Of a DNA stretch of 64,000 nucleotides, positions 1 to 8,453 are shown in pieces. Source of the stretch: a virus; IMG/VR virus record IMGVR_UViG_3300037264_001719, positions 18,332-82,331 of that record; one strand, written 5' to 3'. The notes beneath the pieces were generated by a model. The model searched no databases. It was not told the DNA's origin and saw only the letters and a list, made by a program, of their open reading frames with translations. The number at the start of each line of letters is the position of its first letter. Position 1 is the first letter of the stretch. Both the position numbers and the translations under genes were made by a program.

Positions 1-159
1 TGGGACCTGCGCGACGCCATCGCCGCGTTCGTCGAGATGCACAACGGGGTGAAGGGTGCGCTTGCGGGCGCGGCGGATTTCGCCGCGTTCAAGGCGGCAG
101 TTGCGCTGCTCCCGAATCTCGTCCAGTTCATTGACGAGCGCGGACCTTCGTCTTTCTAG
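1..159 (+). CDS. C-terminal end of an unidentified protein (5' truncated by window)
   Basis: An open frame runs in from the left edge in frame 1 and stops at TAG 157-159, leaving 52 residues. The remnant is alanine-rich and helical and ends in ERGPSSF. It is followed 24 bases later by the next gene with a GGGAAGTGAG-type ribosome site, so it is the end of the upstream head-region gene. The visible part does not identify a family; a terminase or other packaging protein would be expected upstream by synteny, but nothing here proves it. Confidence 0.6.
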   Translation, partial: WDLRDAIAAFVEMHNGVKGALAGAADFAAFKAAVALLPNLVQFIDERGPSSF

Positions 160-183
160 CGATCCGAAGGGAAGTGAGCAGGG

Positions 184-699
184 ATGCCTGTACAGCCGTT
201 GCAACCGCCGCAGTTCTCGGTTGTGCAGCCCTGCCCACCTTCCAGCGCCGCCGTTCATTGTGTCGTCAGCATCCGGCGGAAGATCGCGTGCGAGGTCGGG
301 ATCAAGAAGGTCGATCCGTGTTGCACCGACTACTTGGCCCGGCTCTTTCGTGAACTGCGAAGGGAGAATGTGGTCGTTCAAGGAACCGTCCGAGTTGGCG
401 ATGCGGGCACGGTCATCGAGATGACCGTGTTCGACGAGAACGGCCCCGTCGATCTTGAATTCGCCAACACGAAGGAGTTCCTGTTCGGGAAGCCCATCAG
501 CGGGACGCTCGTCCGTCCGGCTCAACTCGTCACGGACGGGCACGATGGAAAGCTCAAGTACGTCACGGTCGCGGAGGATTTCGACCAGCCGGGAGAGTGG
601 CGAGTGCAGGCGCGTGTCGAGGTTCCGGGCGTCGGGATTTTCACGAGCGAGACGTGTAAATTCTTCGTGGAGCCCAACGTCGATACGCTCTTGTGTTAG
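184..699 (+). CDS. Putative virion-associated beta-sandwich protein
   Basis: Encodes 171 residues from ATG 184. The N-terminal 30 residues are proline-rich. Residues about 65-165 alternate short hydrophobic strands with turns (for example GTVIEMTVFDENG and GEWRVQARVEVPG), a pattern like the Ig-like or BppU-type N-terminal domains of phage baseplate proteins. It lies just upstream of the portal gene, so a minor structural role in the head or neck is likely, but this is inference from position and fold pattern. No enzymatic motif is visible. Confidence 0.7.
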   Translation: MPVQPLQPPQFSVVQPCPPSSAAVHCVVSIRRKIACEVGIKKVDPCCTDYLARLFRELRRENVVVQGTVRVGDAGTVIEMTVFDENGPVDLEFANTKEFLFGKPISGTLVRPAQLVTDGHDGKLKYVTVAEDFDQPGEWRVQARVEVPGVGIFTSETCKFFVEPNVDTLLC

Positions 700-702
700 G
701 GC

Positions 703-731
703 TGGACAAAAGGCAAAAAAGCGTGTAATGT
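703..731 (+). promoter_or_regulatory. Candidate sigma70-type promoter
   Basis: TGGACA (703-708) and TAATGT (726-731) are separated by 17 bases in the AT-richer 70-base gap before the gene at 770. The -35 is one mismatch and the -10 two mismatches from consensus. It could serve the portal-protease-capsid run. Confidence 0.4.
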
Positions 732-769
732 TTGGAAGTCAATCAGCGAAAGAGATAGGATAACGAGCC

Positions 770-1123
770 ATGTCGGGGTTGAGTGAAGGCGTCTTCCAGA
801 CGGAACACGATTACAAGGAAGGCGCGGACATCGACTTTCCCGTGGGTGCTCGCTATCACCCTTTCTCCGCGAGAACAGTTCTTTGGGAAGCATCCGCCGC
901 AGGTGCGGTCGATCTTTTCATCGAGGTTGTTGACGGGGATCGCGTGTACGAGATCGACAAAGTTGCTGGTTTCGCGGGGACGAAGTATTCGTGGCCCAAC
1001 CAGAGGTCTCCCGAGAAGATGGACCTCGTACCCGCGCAGCGGCTTCGCTTCCGCACCGTGGGGATCGCGGGCGGCGTGAAGCATTCGGTGGCGATAACTT
1101 GGGCGGAACTGGCGGCTCCATGA
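770..1123 (+). CDS. Hypothetical small virion protein upstream of portal
   Basis: Encodes 117 residues. The sequence is mixed alpha/beta with a strand-rich C-terminus (RLRFRTVGIAGG, HSVAITWAEL) and looks like a small beta-sandwich. Its stop codon overlaps the portal start (ATGA at 1120-1123), so the two are translationally coupled. The position suggests a structural or head-decoration role, but I do not recognise the family. Confidence 0.7.
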   Translation: MSGLSEGVFQTEHDYKEGADIDFPVGARYHPFSARTVLWEASAAGAVDLFIEVVDGDRVYEIDKVAGFAGTKYSWPNQRSPEKMDLVPAQRLRFRTVGIAGGVKHSVAITWAELAAP

Positions 1124-3030
1124 TCGATAAAAACGGAACGACATGGCCGGAGGAGGACGTGCGTAACGCCGTCCTTCTCAAGAAAGTCGATCCGTCCTCG
1201 ATGGAAGACCTCGTGAAGGTCATGCTCTTCGGAAAAAGTCACGAGGATGCCGAGAAGACCAGCGAAGCCGAGATCAAATCCCGCCAGCTTACCGAGGACC
1301 CTTTCGGCGCGTTGGCCGCAGGGGAATTCGTCCCCCCGAAGTACAAGCCCGATATTTGGGCGCAGGCTCCCGCACAGAACACCCGTCTCGCCCGGTGCAT
1401 CCGCTCTTTCGCTCGGAACACCGTGGGGCTCGGATGGCACATCGAACCGCTTCATCCGGTGACGCCGGACACTCCCGAGGAAGAGAAGCGGGAGATCGCG
1501 TGGCAGACGGAGGCGCTCCGCACCATCTTCAATTTCCCGAACGAGAAGATGCCCCTCACCGAAACCGCCTATCTCATGAAGTGGGATGAGGAGGCGACGG
1601 GGAACGGGTACTGGGAAGTGGTTCGGAACAACGCTGGAAAAATCACCCGCATCTATCATGCGCCTGCCGTCACCATGCGGAAGCGCGTCATGAAGGGTGA
1701 GGGGGACGGGCTGACGGCGATCTACGGGTTCATCCAGATTCGCGGAAACCAGAAGCGTTATTTCAAGGAGTTCGGTGACAAGCGCGTGATGAACGCGAAG
1801 ACGGGGAAGTGGCACGACGGAGAATCTTCGCTCCCCCCGGAGGATCGGGCAACGGAGATCGTCCCCTTCCTCATTTACGATCCGACCTCCTCCTACTATG
1901 GTGCGCCCCGCTACGTCCCGTCCTCGACGGCCATCGCGGGGAATCGTCAGTCGGCTCTCCGCAACGTGACCTTCTTCGAGAACGATGCGGTGCCGCGCAT
2001 GGCCCTCCTCGTCTCCGGCGGGCGTCTCACGCAGGAGTCCACTCAGCAGATCGAGGACTTCATGCGCGGGAAGGGGAAGGGCGGCGGGGATCAGGTCCAC
2101 CGGGTCATGATTATCCAAGTGGAGCCCTCGAAGATCGGCTTCCAGCAGCAGAACAAAACGATGGTGGAGTTGAAGCCGCTCACCGTGGGCGTCACCGAGG
2201 ACGCGAGCTTCCAGACCTACCGCGCAGCCAACGACGAAGAGGTGCGAGAGGTCTTCGGGCTTGCGCCCGTCTTCTTCTCGACGGAGAACGTCAACAAGGC
2301 TTCGGCGGCGGTCTCCCGCGAGATCACCAACGAGCAGGAGTTCGAGCCCGACCGTCTCGCCAAGGAATACATCATCAACCAGACCATTGTGTCGGACATC
2401 CTCTGCGCCCTGATGGGGAACAACCCCATGACCGAGGACGAGCCCGACGCTATGGTGGAATACCGGAAGAAGATCAGGGTGCAGTTCCGGTTCGCCCGGC
2501 TCACCCTCACCGATCCGCTCGATCAGGCGAGAATGGACCAGATTTACGCCTCGCTCGGGGCCATGACGCCGAACGAACTCCGCGAACGGATCGGGAAGCC
2601 CCCGTTCCCCAAGGATTTCTTCTTCGCGGACAAGCCGCTCCCGATTGCGATGGCGGAACTTTCAGCGAGCCTCGCCCTCGTCATCGAACTCAAGGACGAA
2701 CAGAAATTCCCGCCGCCGCCTGCCGCGCAAGGAGCGCCGGGGGCGGAAGGAATGCCCCTGCCGGACGGCATTGAGCCGATGGGCGGCGATGAACCTCCGC
2801 AGGGGGCGCAGGTCGAAGCGCCGTCTCCCGGGGAGTCGCCGGAGATGCCGAATCCGCAGGACAATCCGAGGCCCTCGGAACCCAAAACTGCGCGTGCGAA
2901 TTTTTCCAGAAGAAGCTCGAAAATGTCCCCGGGAGTTTTGTATGCTATCGCGTCGGACCTGATGGCAGACGCTCGGAGATTGGCGACTTCCTTCAACAGT
3001 ATCCGAGACGGAGGGAGAAACGATGAGTAG
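1120..3030 (+). CDS. Phage portal protein
   Basis: Encodes 636 residues. The start at ATG 1120 overlaps the upstream stop; an in-frame start at 991 is rejected because it would lie inside the preceding gene. The portal forms the dodecameric ring at one capsid vertex through which DNA is packaged and ejected. Residues about 80-420 match the HK97/PBSX-like portal family: an early segment NTRLARCIRSFARNTVG before the clip region, GYWEVVRN, a YYGAPRYVPS segment and the helical stem/crown region EVREVFGLAPVFFS. The C-terminal 110 residues are proline, glycine and acid rich and probably disordered. The downstream protease gene overlaps by 8 bases, the standard portal-protease-capsid order. Confidence 0.93.
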   Translation: MIDKNGTTWPEEDVRNAVLLKKVDPSSMEDLVKVMLFGKSHEDAEKTSEAEIKSRQLTEDPFGALAAGEFVPPKYKPDIWAQAPAQNTRLARCIRSFARNTVGLGWHIEPLHPVTPDTPEEEKREIAWQTEALRTIFNFPNEKMPLTETAYLMKWDEEATGNGYWEVVRNNAGKITRIYHAPAVTMRKRVMKGEGDGLTAIYGFIQIRGNQKRYFKEFGDKRVMNAKTGKWHDGESSLPPEDRATEIVPFLIYDPTSSYYGAPRYVPSSTAIAGNRQSALRNVTFFENDAVPRMALLVSGGRLTQESTQQIEDFMRGKGKGGGDQVHRVMIIQVEPSKIGFQQQNKTMVELKPLTVGVTEDASFQTYRAANDEEVREVFGLAPVFFSTENVNKASAAVSREITNEQEFEPDRLAKEYIINQTIVSDILCALMGNNPMTEDEPDAMVEYRKKIRVQFRFARLTLTDPLDQARMDQIYASLGAMTPNELRERIGKPPFPKDFFFADKPLPIAMAELSASLALVIELKDEQKFPPPPAAQGAPGAEGMPLPDGIEPMGGDEPPQGAQVEAPSPGESPEMPNPQDNPRPSEPKTARANFSRRSSKMSPGVLYAIASDLMADARRLATSFNSIRDGGRNDE

Positions 3031-4660
3031 CCCCATCGAGGCAAGATTCGAGTTCGATGCCCTCTGCGAGAAGGCGTGGCAGGACGAAAAGGGAAAGATG
3101 TTCGTCCGCGCCGTCGCCAGCGATGACGGCCTCGATCTCCAGCGCGACCGGATGAGCACGAAGGCGCTTCAAAAGATGGCCGAGTCCGCCAAGATCGGCC
3201 TCCCCTTCTTGGAGACGCACCGCTCGGTCTTCGAGTTCGGGAAGACCACGGGCGGCGAGATCGTCGCCATGAAGGACAAGGACGGGAAGACCGTCAATCG
3301 GTTCGTCGTCGAACTCGAACTCGACGGCGACTATCCGCAGGCCCGGAAGCTGTTCAAGGAAGTCGCCTCGGGAAACTGCAAGCGACAGCTTTCCATCGGC
3401 GGCAAGCTCAACCTCAAGAACCGCGATGCGGTGTCCGTCGAGATGACGCCGAGCGGCCTCTCCCGCACGATCCACGACCTCGAACTCGATCACATCGCTT
3501 CGACCCGCGAGAAGCAGGCGGCGAATCCCCGGACTTCTTTCACGGAGGCGGTCGCCAAGGCCCTCGACGCCGCCGAGAAGGACGGATGGACAGGGATCGA
3601 GAAAGAGGGAGTGGTCACGACCAAGAGTGATGACGAGATCGGCAAGGACTTCCTTTCCCTGTTGGGGAAGACCGTCCGCAAGTTTGGAGGAAATCCGATG
3701 CTCACGAACACCCAGAAGCTCACGAAGGAAGGGGAAGGAATGCCGCCCGTGCCGCCTGCGGATGCCGCCGCGCCGGAGGAGACCACGCCTCCCGGCGAGG
3801 AGACCACGCCTGCGACGCCGGACGGGATGACCCCCCGGAACACCGACACCCCGAAGACGCCGAAGACGCCGCCCGAGGCGTTGGCGATGGCTCCGGGGGC
3901 CGAGAAGGGCAGGCTCCCCACGTCCGCGCAACTCGCGCAGGACATCGCCACGCTCCTCTCCAAGAGCAAATCGGCCCCGGGAAATCAGGTGTACAACTCG
4001 CTCTGGACCCTCCGCTATGTCGTGGCGAAGGACGCGGGCGAGGCCGGGGCGAAGATCACGGAGAGCGGAGTTTTCGCTCCGCGTGATCTTTCCGGCGCGA
4101 AGCCCGGAGTGCAGGACGACAAGACCAAGAAGGGCGATCCGGGCGACGTGGGGAACAGCGCGGTGACGGATCACCGCCGGAACATCCATGTCGGCGGCGA
4201 GGAAACCTCGAACGCGCCGACCGCCAAGGACGCCCTCTCCATGACCATGCAGAGCCTCTCGGAGCACTCCAAGTTGCCGCAGGTGGGCGAGGGCGACGGC
4301 TTCGGAAAGAGCTTGACGAACGAAGCTCTGGAGAAGACGATGGCGGGCTGGTTGGAGAAGTCCACAGAGGTTCAGAAGTCCCTCCTCATGGCGACGGTCG
4401 AGAGACTGACCGAGGACCGCGAGAAGGACATCGTGGAAGTGAAGAAGTCGGTGGATCAGGTCGGCGGGCTGGTGAACGACGCCGCCAAGCGCCTCTCGGA
4501 AATGGAAGCCCGGATCGTCCGGGTCGAAAAGTCCGGCGGGGTGAGCCAGAGCGGAGCACGGGGAGTGAAAGACTCCTCGATTCCTGCGCCCGAGCGGAAG
4601 GGCGGAACTTGGGGTGGCCTCTTCGGAAAGGCCGCAAGCGAAGCCTTGAGTCGTTACTAG
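3023..4660 (+). CDS. Prohead protease with C-terminal scaffold-like region
   Basis: Encodes 545 residues. The N-terminal 170 residues fit the XkdF/U35-type prohead serine protease: LETHRSVFEFGK carries the candidate catalytic His66, RQLSIGGKLN the candidate Ser124, and DLELDHIAS (152-160) corresponds to the strand after which such proteases usually end. Proteases of this clan cleave scaffold and capsid N-termini during head maturation. The remaining 370 residues include a Pro/Thr/Ala-rich linker (about 235-290) and a charged helical, coiled-coil-like C-terminus (about 440-510), typical of a protease fused to a scaffolding domain. Position between portal and capsid supports the call. Confidence 0.88.
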   Translation: MSSPIEARFEFDALCEKAWQDEKGKMFVRAVASDDGLDLQRDRMSTKALQKMAESAKIGLPFLETHRSVFEFGKTTGGEIVAMKDKDGKTVNRFVVELELDGDYPQARKLFKEVASGNCKRQLSIGGKLNLKNRDAVSVEMTPSGLSRTIHDLELDHIASTREKQAANPRTSFTEAVAKALDAAEKDGWTGIEKEGVVTTKSDDEIGKDFLSLLGKTVRKFGGNPMLTNTQKLTKEGEGMPPVPPADAAAPEETTPPGEETTPATPDGMTPRNTDTPKTPKTPPEALAMAPGAEKGRLPTSAQLAQDIATLLSKSKSAPGNQVYNSLWTLRYVVAKDAGEAGAKITESGVFAPRDLSGAKPGVQDDKTKKGDPGDVGNSAVTDHRRNIHVGGEETSNAPTAKDALSMTMQSLSEHSKLPQVGEGDGFGKSLTNEALEKTMAGWLEKSTEVQKSLLMATVERLTEDREKDIVEVKKSVDQVGGLVNDAAKRLSEMEARIVRVEKSGGVSQSGARGVKDSSIPAPERKGGTWGGLFGKAASEALSRY

Positions 4661-4705
4661 AACTTGATGGCCTGACTCTACTAAAATATTGAGGAGGAAG
4701 CTCAG

Positions 4706-6088
4706 ATGAACGCAGTCGCCAAGGGAACCCTGAACGAGGAACTCATCGAGAAGACCATCGCCACGAGCGATCTTCTCACGGGCGGGTTGCTGAACCCGGT
4801 TCAGCAGACGCAATTCGTCACGCTCGTCAAGAAGTTCTCGGTTCTGCTTCCGCAGAGCCGATTCATCCGTATGCCCCGTCCGCTCATGGACATCGACAAG
4901 CTCTGGATCGGTGAGCCTGTCACCGAGTCCGTGGACGAGGCGACCGACACGGGCAACCTGTCCCGCGCCAAGTTCCAGCGCATCGTCCTGCGGGCGCAGA
5001 AGCTCCGCAGCGCGTGGAACATCACGACCGAGGTGTTGCAGGGCAACATCGAGCAGAACGAGTTCGAGCAGACCATCATGAACACGATGGTCGAGCGCAT
5101 CTCGACCGACATGGAAGACCTCGCCATCAACGGCGACGTGACCACGGTCGGCACCTCGCCCCGCGACCGCCTCCTGCGCCGTCTCAACGGCTGGAACCTC
5201 CAGACCGAAGGGGCGCACCTCGTCGATGTCAAGGGCGCGTCGATCCAGAAGGGCATCTTCTCGGAGATGAAGCGCCGGATGCCCAAGCAGTACAAGAACG
5301 ACCCGGGCCTTCGCTGGATCGTGGGCGACGCCGTGGCGACGGACTGGGCGGATGTCGTGTCCGACCGGGGTACGATCCTCGGTGACGCGGCCCTGCAAGG
5401 CGCGGAGATGTCCCCCCTCGGGACGCCGCTCGTCCGCATCCCCCTCATCCCCGACGACGCCCCCATCACCATCACGCAGGCGACGAGCGCGGAGTTCCTC
5501 GGCTCCGAGTTCCAGCCCTACATCATCACGTCCTCCAACGACACCATCAAGCTCCGGGTGGACGGCCTTCCGGCGCTCGGCGTGACCATCGTGCTGTCGC
5601 ACGGCACGCTCAACGCGGTCGAGGTCGCCCGGCAGATCAACGCCGCGCTCAAGGCGGCGATCCCGACCCTGCTCGTGGACGTGGCGCGGGATGACCGCGA
5701 AGGGCGGCTCCTGCTCGTCAGCCCGACCATCGGCGCGGCTTCGAGCCTCCGGCTCATGCCCGTCGCGGCGGCGTCTCAGGCGTACACGACGCTCGGCCTG
5801 TTGGGTCCGAACTCGATCCCGGTGGACCCGTTCCCGGCGGCGGACGTGTTGAAGACGGGCGCGGCCTCCGGCACCCCGAACACGGTGTTCGAGGGGTCGT
5901 TCATGTGGCTCGTGAACCCGAAGAACTTCATCTGGGGCATCCTCGACGGAACCCGCATCTTCACGGAGTTCAACAAGAACACGGACCAGATCGAGACCAT
6001 CGTCTACAATCAGGTAGACGCGCAGGTGGAGAACGTGGACGCCATCGTGAAGTGCAAGAACATCCGTCGCCGCACGCTCATCCTGTAG
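4706..6088 (+). CDS. Major capsid protein (HK97-fold) with inserted domain
   Basis: Encodes 460 residues with a strong GAGGAGG ribosome site at 4691. The first 230 residues show the family pattern: an N-terminal helix, PQSRFIRMPRPLMDIDKLWIG, then KLRSAWNITTEVLQGNIE and FEQTIMNTMVERISTDMEDLAINGD, as in many myovirus capsid proteins. The C-terminus (FEGSFMWLVNPKNFIWG to the end) is the P-domain/A-domain return. Residues about 270-366 look like an insertion with a different composition: TIKLRVDG, then VEVARQINAALKAAI and GRLLLVSPTIG, resembling small beta-alpha-beta insertion modules of flagellar hook-associated proteins. The insert may be surface exposed. Confidence 0.92.
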   Translation: MNAVAKGTLNEELIEKTIATSDLLTGGLLNPVQQTQFVTLVKKFSVLLPQSRFIRMPRPLMDIDKLWIGEPVTESVDEATDTGNLSRAKFQRIVLRAQKLRSAWNITTEVLQGNIEQNEFEQTIMNTMVERISTDMEDLAINGDVTTVGTSPRDRLLRRLNGWNLQTEGAHLVDVKGASIQKGIFSEMKRRMPKQYKNDPGLRWIVGDAVATDWADVVSDRGTILGDAALQGAEMSPLGTPLVRIPLIPDDAPITITQATSAEFLGSEFQPYIITSSNDTIKLRVDGLPALGVTIVLSHGTLNAVEVARQINAALKAAIPTLLVDVARDDREGRLLLVSPTIGAASSLRLMPVAAASQAYTTLGLLGPNSIPVDPFPAADVLKTGAASGTPNTVFEGSFMWLVNPKNFIWGILDGTRIFTEFNKNTDQIETIVYNQVDAQVENVDAIVKCKNIRRRTLIL

Positions 6089-6096
6089 TTCGAGCC

Positions 6097-6114
6097 TTCC
6101 CCCGAAAGGGGGAG
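6097..6114 (+). other. GC-rich hairpin after the capsid gene
   Basis: TTCCCCC (6097-6103) and GGGGGAG (6108-6114) can form a 7-base-pair stem closed by a GAAA tetraloop, nine bases after the capsid stop. No T-run follows, so a classical terminator is not supported. It may be a processing or mRNA-stabilising structure below the most highly expressed gene. Confidence 0.4.
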
Positions 6115-6125
6115 CGGGAGGGTAA

Positions 6126-6494
6126 GTGGCGACAAGGTTCTTCACTTACCGCTTTGGCGGGACGAGGCAGTTTCTCGGCCCGGCAAGCGGTCTGTCGTAC
6201 CACTTCACGAAGGGTGGCGTCACGCCCGTCGCAGACGAGCGCGACGCGGGGATTTTCCTTCTCATGGGAACTCCCGAGTCGGGAGTCTACCTCTTTCGGG
6301 AGGTAGACTCCCTCGGGAACCCAATCGGCACCTTCCCTCCCATCGACATGAGTCAGCGCCAGTCGATGATCGACCCCAAGACCTTTGCCTCCGATGGTCT
6401 GGATGTTACAGTACAGGAGTGGAGAACGATCACCGAGGACTTGGCGGACCCTTGGCTGTACTACCACTACTCTCGAAGGAAACTGATCCCATAA
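6126..6494 (+). CDS. Hypothetical head protein after capsid gene
   Basis: Encodes 122 residues from GTG 6126, preceded by GGGAGGGTAA. It is rich in aromatic and glycine residues (FFTYRFGGTRQF, GVYLFREVDS, WLYYHYSRR), suggesting a compact beta protein. The slot between capsid and adaptor often holds a head-decoration or head-completion protein, so that role is inferred from order only. No family recognised. Confidence 0.72.
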   Translation: MATRFFTYRFGGTRQFLGPASGLSYHFTKGGVTPVADERDAGIFLLMGTPESGVYLFREVDSLGNPIGTFPPIDMSQRQSMIDPKTFASDGLDVTVQEWRTITEDLADPWLYYHYSRRKLIP

Positions 6495-6502
6495 GGTAGA
6501 CG

Positions 6503-7459
6503 ATGCCGACAGGATTCGCAGACGGACTCCAGACCAACTTCCGCTATGTGACCGTGAAGCAGGTCCGAGCGGCGGGAATCCCTGAATCGGGCGAGTTCGG
6601 AATCGACGACGCCCGGCTCAACAGGCTCATCGTCGAGATGTGCCATTGGATCAACCGCCTCACCGACCAATGGTTCCTTCCGGTCAGGCTCCGCGAACGG
6701 GTTGACGGTTCCCGGGGAAGCGTCGCCCGGATGCCCAATCTCGTCCCGATCCTTGAACTCTTCTCGCTCGATCTGGAGAAGGAGGGGCTTTTCGCTTTTC
6801 AACTCCCCAGCGTCGCCTACCAGATCAAGCAACGGTATGTCATGATGCTCTCGCGGGGGGCTCGCCTGCCGGAACTTCCGCACTTCGTCGTCCTCAACGG
6901 GGTGTTTGGCTGGCTCGTGGACACGACCCGGATCGTCAAGACCCGGACGACTGCCCCCATCGTTGCCGGGGCTACGTCTATCCCCGCCACGAGCACGGCG
7001 CACATTCGACCCGGGGACACCATTCTCGTCGGGAGAGACCCGGAGCCCCGAGTCAGCATCATCCAAGACGACTCGGTGCTCCGGCTCAAGTCCGGCGGGA
7101 TCATCGTGGATGGGGTTCCCACGGCCACGACGATCCCGGTTGAGCCCGTAGAGTTCGACATCCCCGAGGTCGGCGTACCTATCGTCCGGTACGGGCGCGT
7201 CCCCGACATGATTCAGCGAGCCGCCCTCCTCATGATCCGCGACCGGGTGCAGAAGATCGGGGACATCGACACCGCCGAGAGCCCCTTCGGGATCGGAACC
7301 CGGCTCAACAGCGAATCGGTCGAAGGGTACTCGTACAGCTTGGGAGCCCTGCCCGCGATGAATGGGCACGCGGGAGGGTCGTGGACGACGGGCAACGTGG
7401 AGGTTGACGACATCCTCCAGCAGTTCTGCACCCCGGCCATGTATATCGGGAACGTCTGA
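6503..7459 (+). CDS. Head-tail connector (adaptor-like) protein
   Basis: Encodes 318 residues. The N-terminal half is helical with DARLNRLIVEMCHWINRLTDQWF, the typical helix that binds under the portal in gp6/YqbG-type adaptors. Residues about 150-235 contain a beta-rich insertion (SIPATSTAHIRPGDTILVG), and helices return at MIQRAALLMIRDRVQKIGD. Its stop overlaps the next start (TGATG). Synteny portal-protease-capsid-adaptor-stopper supports the call; adaptors are usually shorter, so the insertion is an oddity. Confidence 0.7.
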   Translation: MPTGFADGLQTNFRYVTVKQVRAAGIPESGEFGIDDARLNRLIVEMCHWINRLTDQWFLPVRLRERVDGSRGSVARMPNLVPILELFSLDLEKEGLFAFQLPSVAYQIKQRYVMMLSRGARLPELPHFVVLNGVFGWLVDTTRIVKTRTTAPIVAGATSIPATSTAHIRPGDTILVGRDPEPRVSIIQDDSVLRLKSGGIIVDGVPTATTIPVEPVEFDIPEVGVPIVRYGRVPDMIQRAALLMIRDRVQKIGDIDTAESPFGIGTRLNSESVEGYSYSLGALPAMNGHAGGSWTTGNVEVDDILQQFCTPAMYIGNV

Positions 7460-7902
7460 TGCCGCTCAAAGCCTCGATCCGTCCTGTTCGCATCAACCGG
7501 ATCAAGGTGAAAATTCGGACGCTCTCCCTCAACAACACCGTGCTCGACATGGACTTTCGGGAGACCAAGGAGAATCGGGTCTACTCCCAATCCGTCGAAG
7601 TGATCGGGCAGATTGTCGGACTGGAGCCCACCTTCAGGCTCGAACGGTCGAACACGGGGGATGCGCTCCCGTCGCTTGTTCACTTCGTTTTCCGGTTCAG
7701 CGATCTCGATAAAATCACCCCGGGATTCCTCCCCAAGAAAGGCGACCGGATCGTAGAGATCAATGGAGTCCCGAGCGATTTCAATATCATCAAGGCGTCG
7801 AAGGCGTCCCCGTTCGGGGGGAATCGACAGAAGGCATTCGCCAAGCCGATCCTTCTCCATGTGGACGCGGAGCAACAGAGAAAGCAACTCGGGTCGATCT
7901 GA
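7459..7902 (+). CDS. Putative head-closure (stopper) protein
   Basis: Encodes 147 residues starting inside the upstream stop (TGATG) and ending in the same way on the next gene. The beta-rich sequence, with PGFLPKKGDRIVEINGV in the centre, matches the small SPP1 gp16/HK97 gp7-like head-closure folds, where a loop after GDRI-type strands plugs the channel. Assignment rests mainly on size, the GDRI-type strand and gene order (adaptor, stopper, tail completion). Confidence 0.6.
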   Translation: MPLKASIRPVRINRIKVKIRTLSLNNTVLDMDFRETKENRVYSQSVEVIGQIVGLEPTFRLERSNTGDALPSLVHFVFRFSDLDKITPGFLPKKGDRIVEINGVPSDFNIIKASKASPFGGNRQKAFAKPILLHVDAEQQRKQLGSI

Positions 7903-8453
7903 TGGCAAAACTTTCCGCAAATATGACTGTGGCCGCAGAATTCCGGCGGATGGTGACGCGCCTCAGCGGAGCCAGCCGGGTGTTCCGTGGCAAGAAGGTC
8001 GAGCAGTCCCAACAGAAGCTCGCCAACGCTGCGAAGAGTTTCATCGTCGATGGGATCGACCGTCAGCGGCCCGGGTGGAAGAAACTCAGCGAGATCACCA
8101 AGACCGTCAAAGGGAACTCGACGATTCTCCAAGAGACCGGGAATTTCCGCCGGGCCATGAAAGCATGGAAGGAAGGCTCGGATTGGTTTGCCGGACTCTA
8201 CCCGGGGGTTAAGGGGAAGAGGGGGCAAGACCTCGAAATGGTCGGGGCGGTCCATGAGGACGGGGCGATTGTCCCCGTGACTGCCGGGATCAGGAGATGG
8301 TTCGCCGCGATGGGCTTCCCTCTTCGCGCCGACACCAAGTTCATCACCGTTCCGTCCCGCAAGTGGTTTGAGCCTGCCGTTGCGGAGCTTGAGGCATTTG
8401 CTCCCGAGGTGCTCGATCCTCTCCTCGATGAGATCATGAAGGGGATCGCCTGA
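7902..8453 (+). CDS. Tail-completion / virion morphogenesis protein (Mu gpG or HK97 gp10-like)
   Basis: Encodes 183 residues with the family signature seen in phage virion morphogenesis proteins: a basic N-terminal helix, ILQETGNFRRAMKAWKEG (the L-x-D/E-T-G-xL element followed by strands), then EDGAIVPVTAG and a PSRKWFEPAV segment near the end. These proteins join the tail to the head. Overlaps on both sides (TGATGG, TGATGC) place it in a coupled run with the stopper and the next gene. Confidence 0.72.
   Translation: MAKLSANMTVAAEFRRMVTRLSGASRVFRGKKVEQSQQKLANAAKSFIVDGIDRQRPGWKKLSEITKTVKGNSTILQETGNFRRAMKAWKEGSDWFAGLYPGVKGKRGQDLEMVGAVHEDGAIVPVTAGIRRWFAAMGFPLRADTKFITVPSRKWFEPAVAELEAFAPEVLDPLLDEIMKGIA

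Noticed and set aside
4646-4687. Possible promoter (TTGATG or TTGAGT with TAAAAT) before the capsid gene
   Set aside because: Spacing between the elements is wrong (about 11 or far more than 18 bases).
2993-6145. Very long open frame on the minus strand across protease and capsid genes
   Set aside because: It is a shadow of GC-rich coding DNA on the + strand; the + strand frames have clear protein families and ribosome sites.
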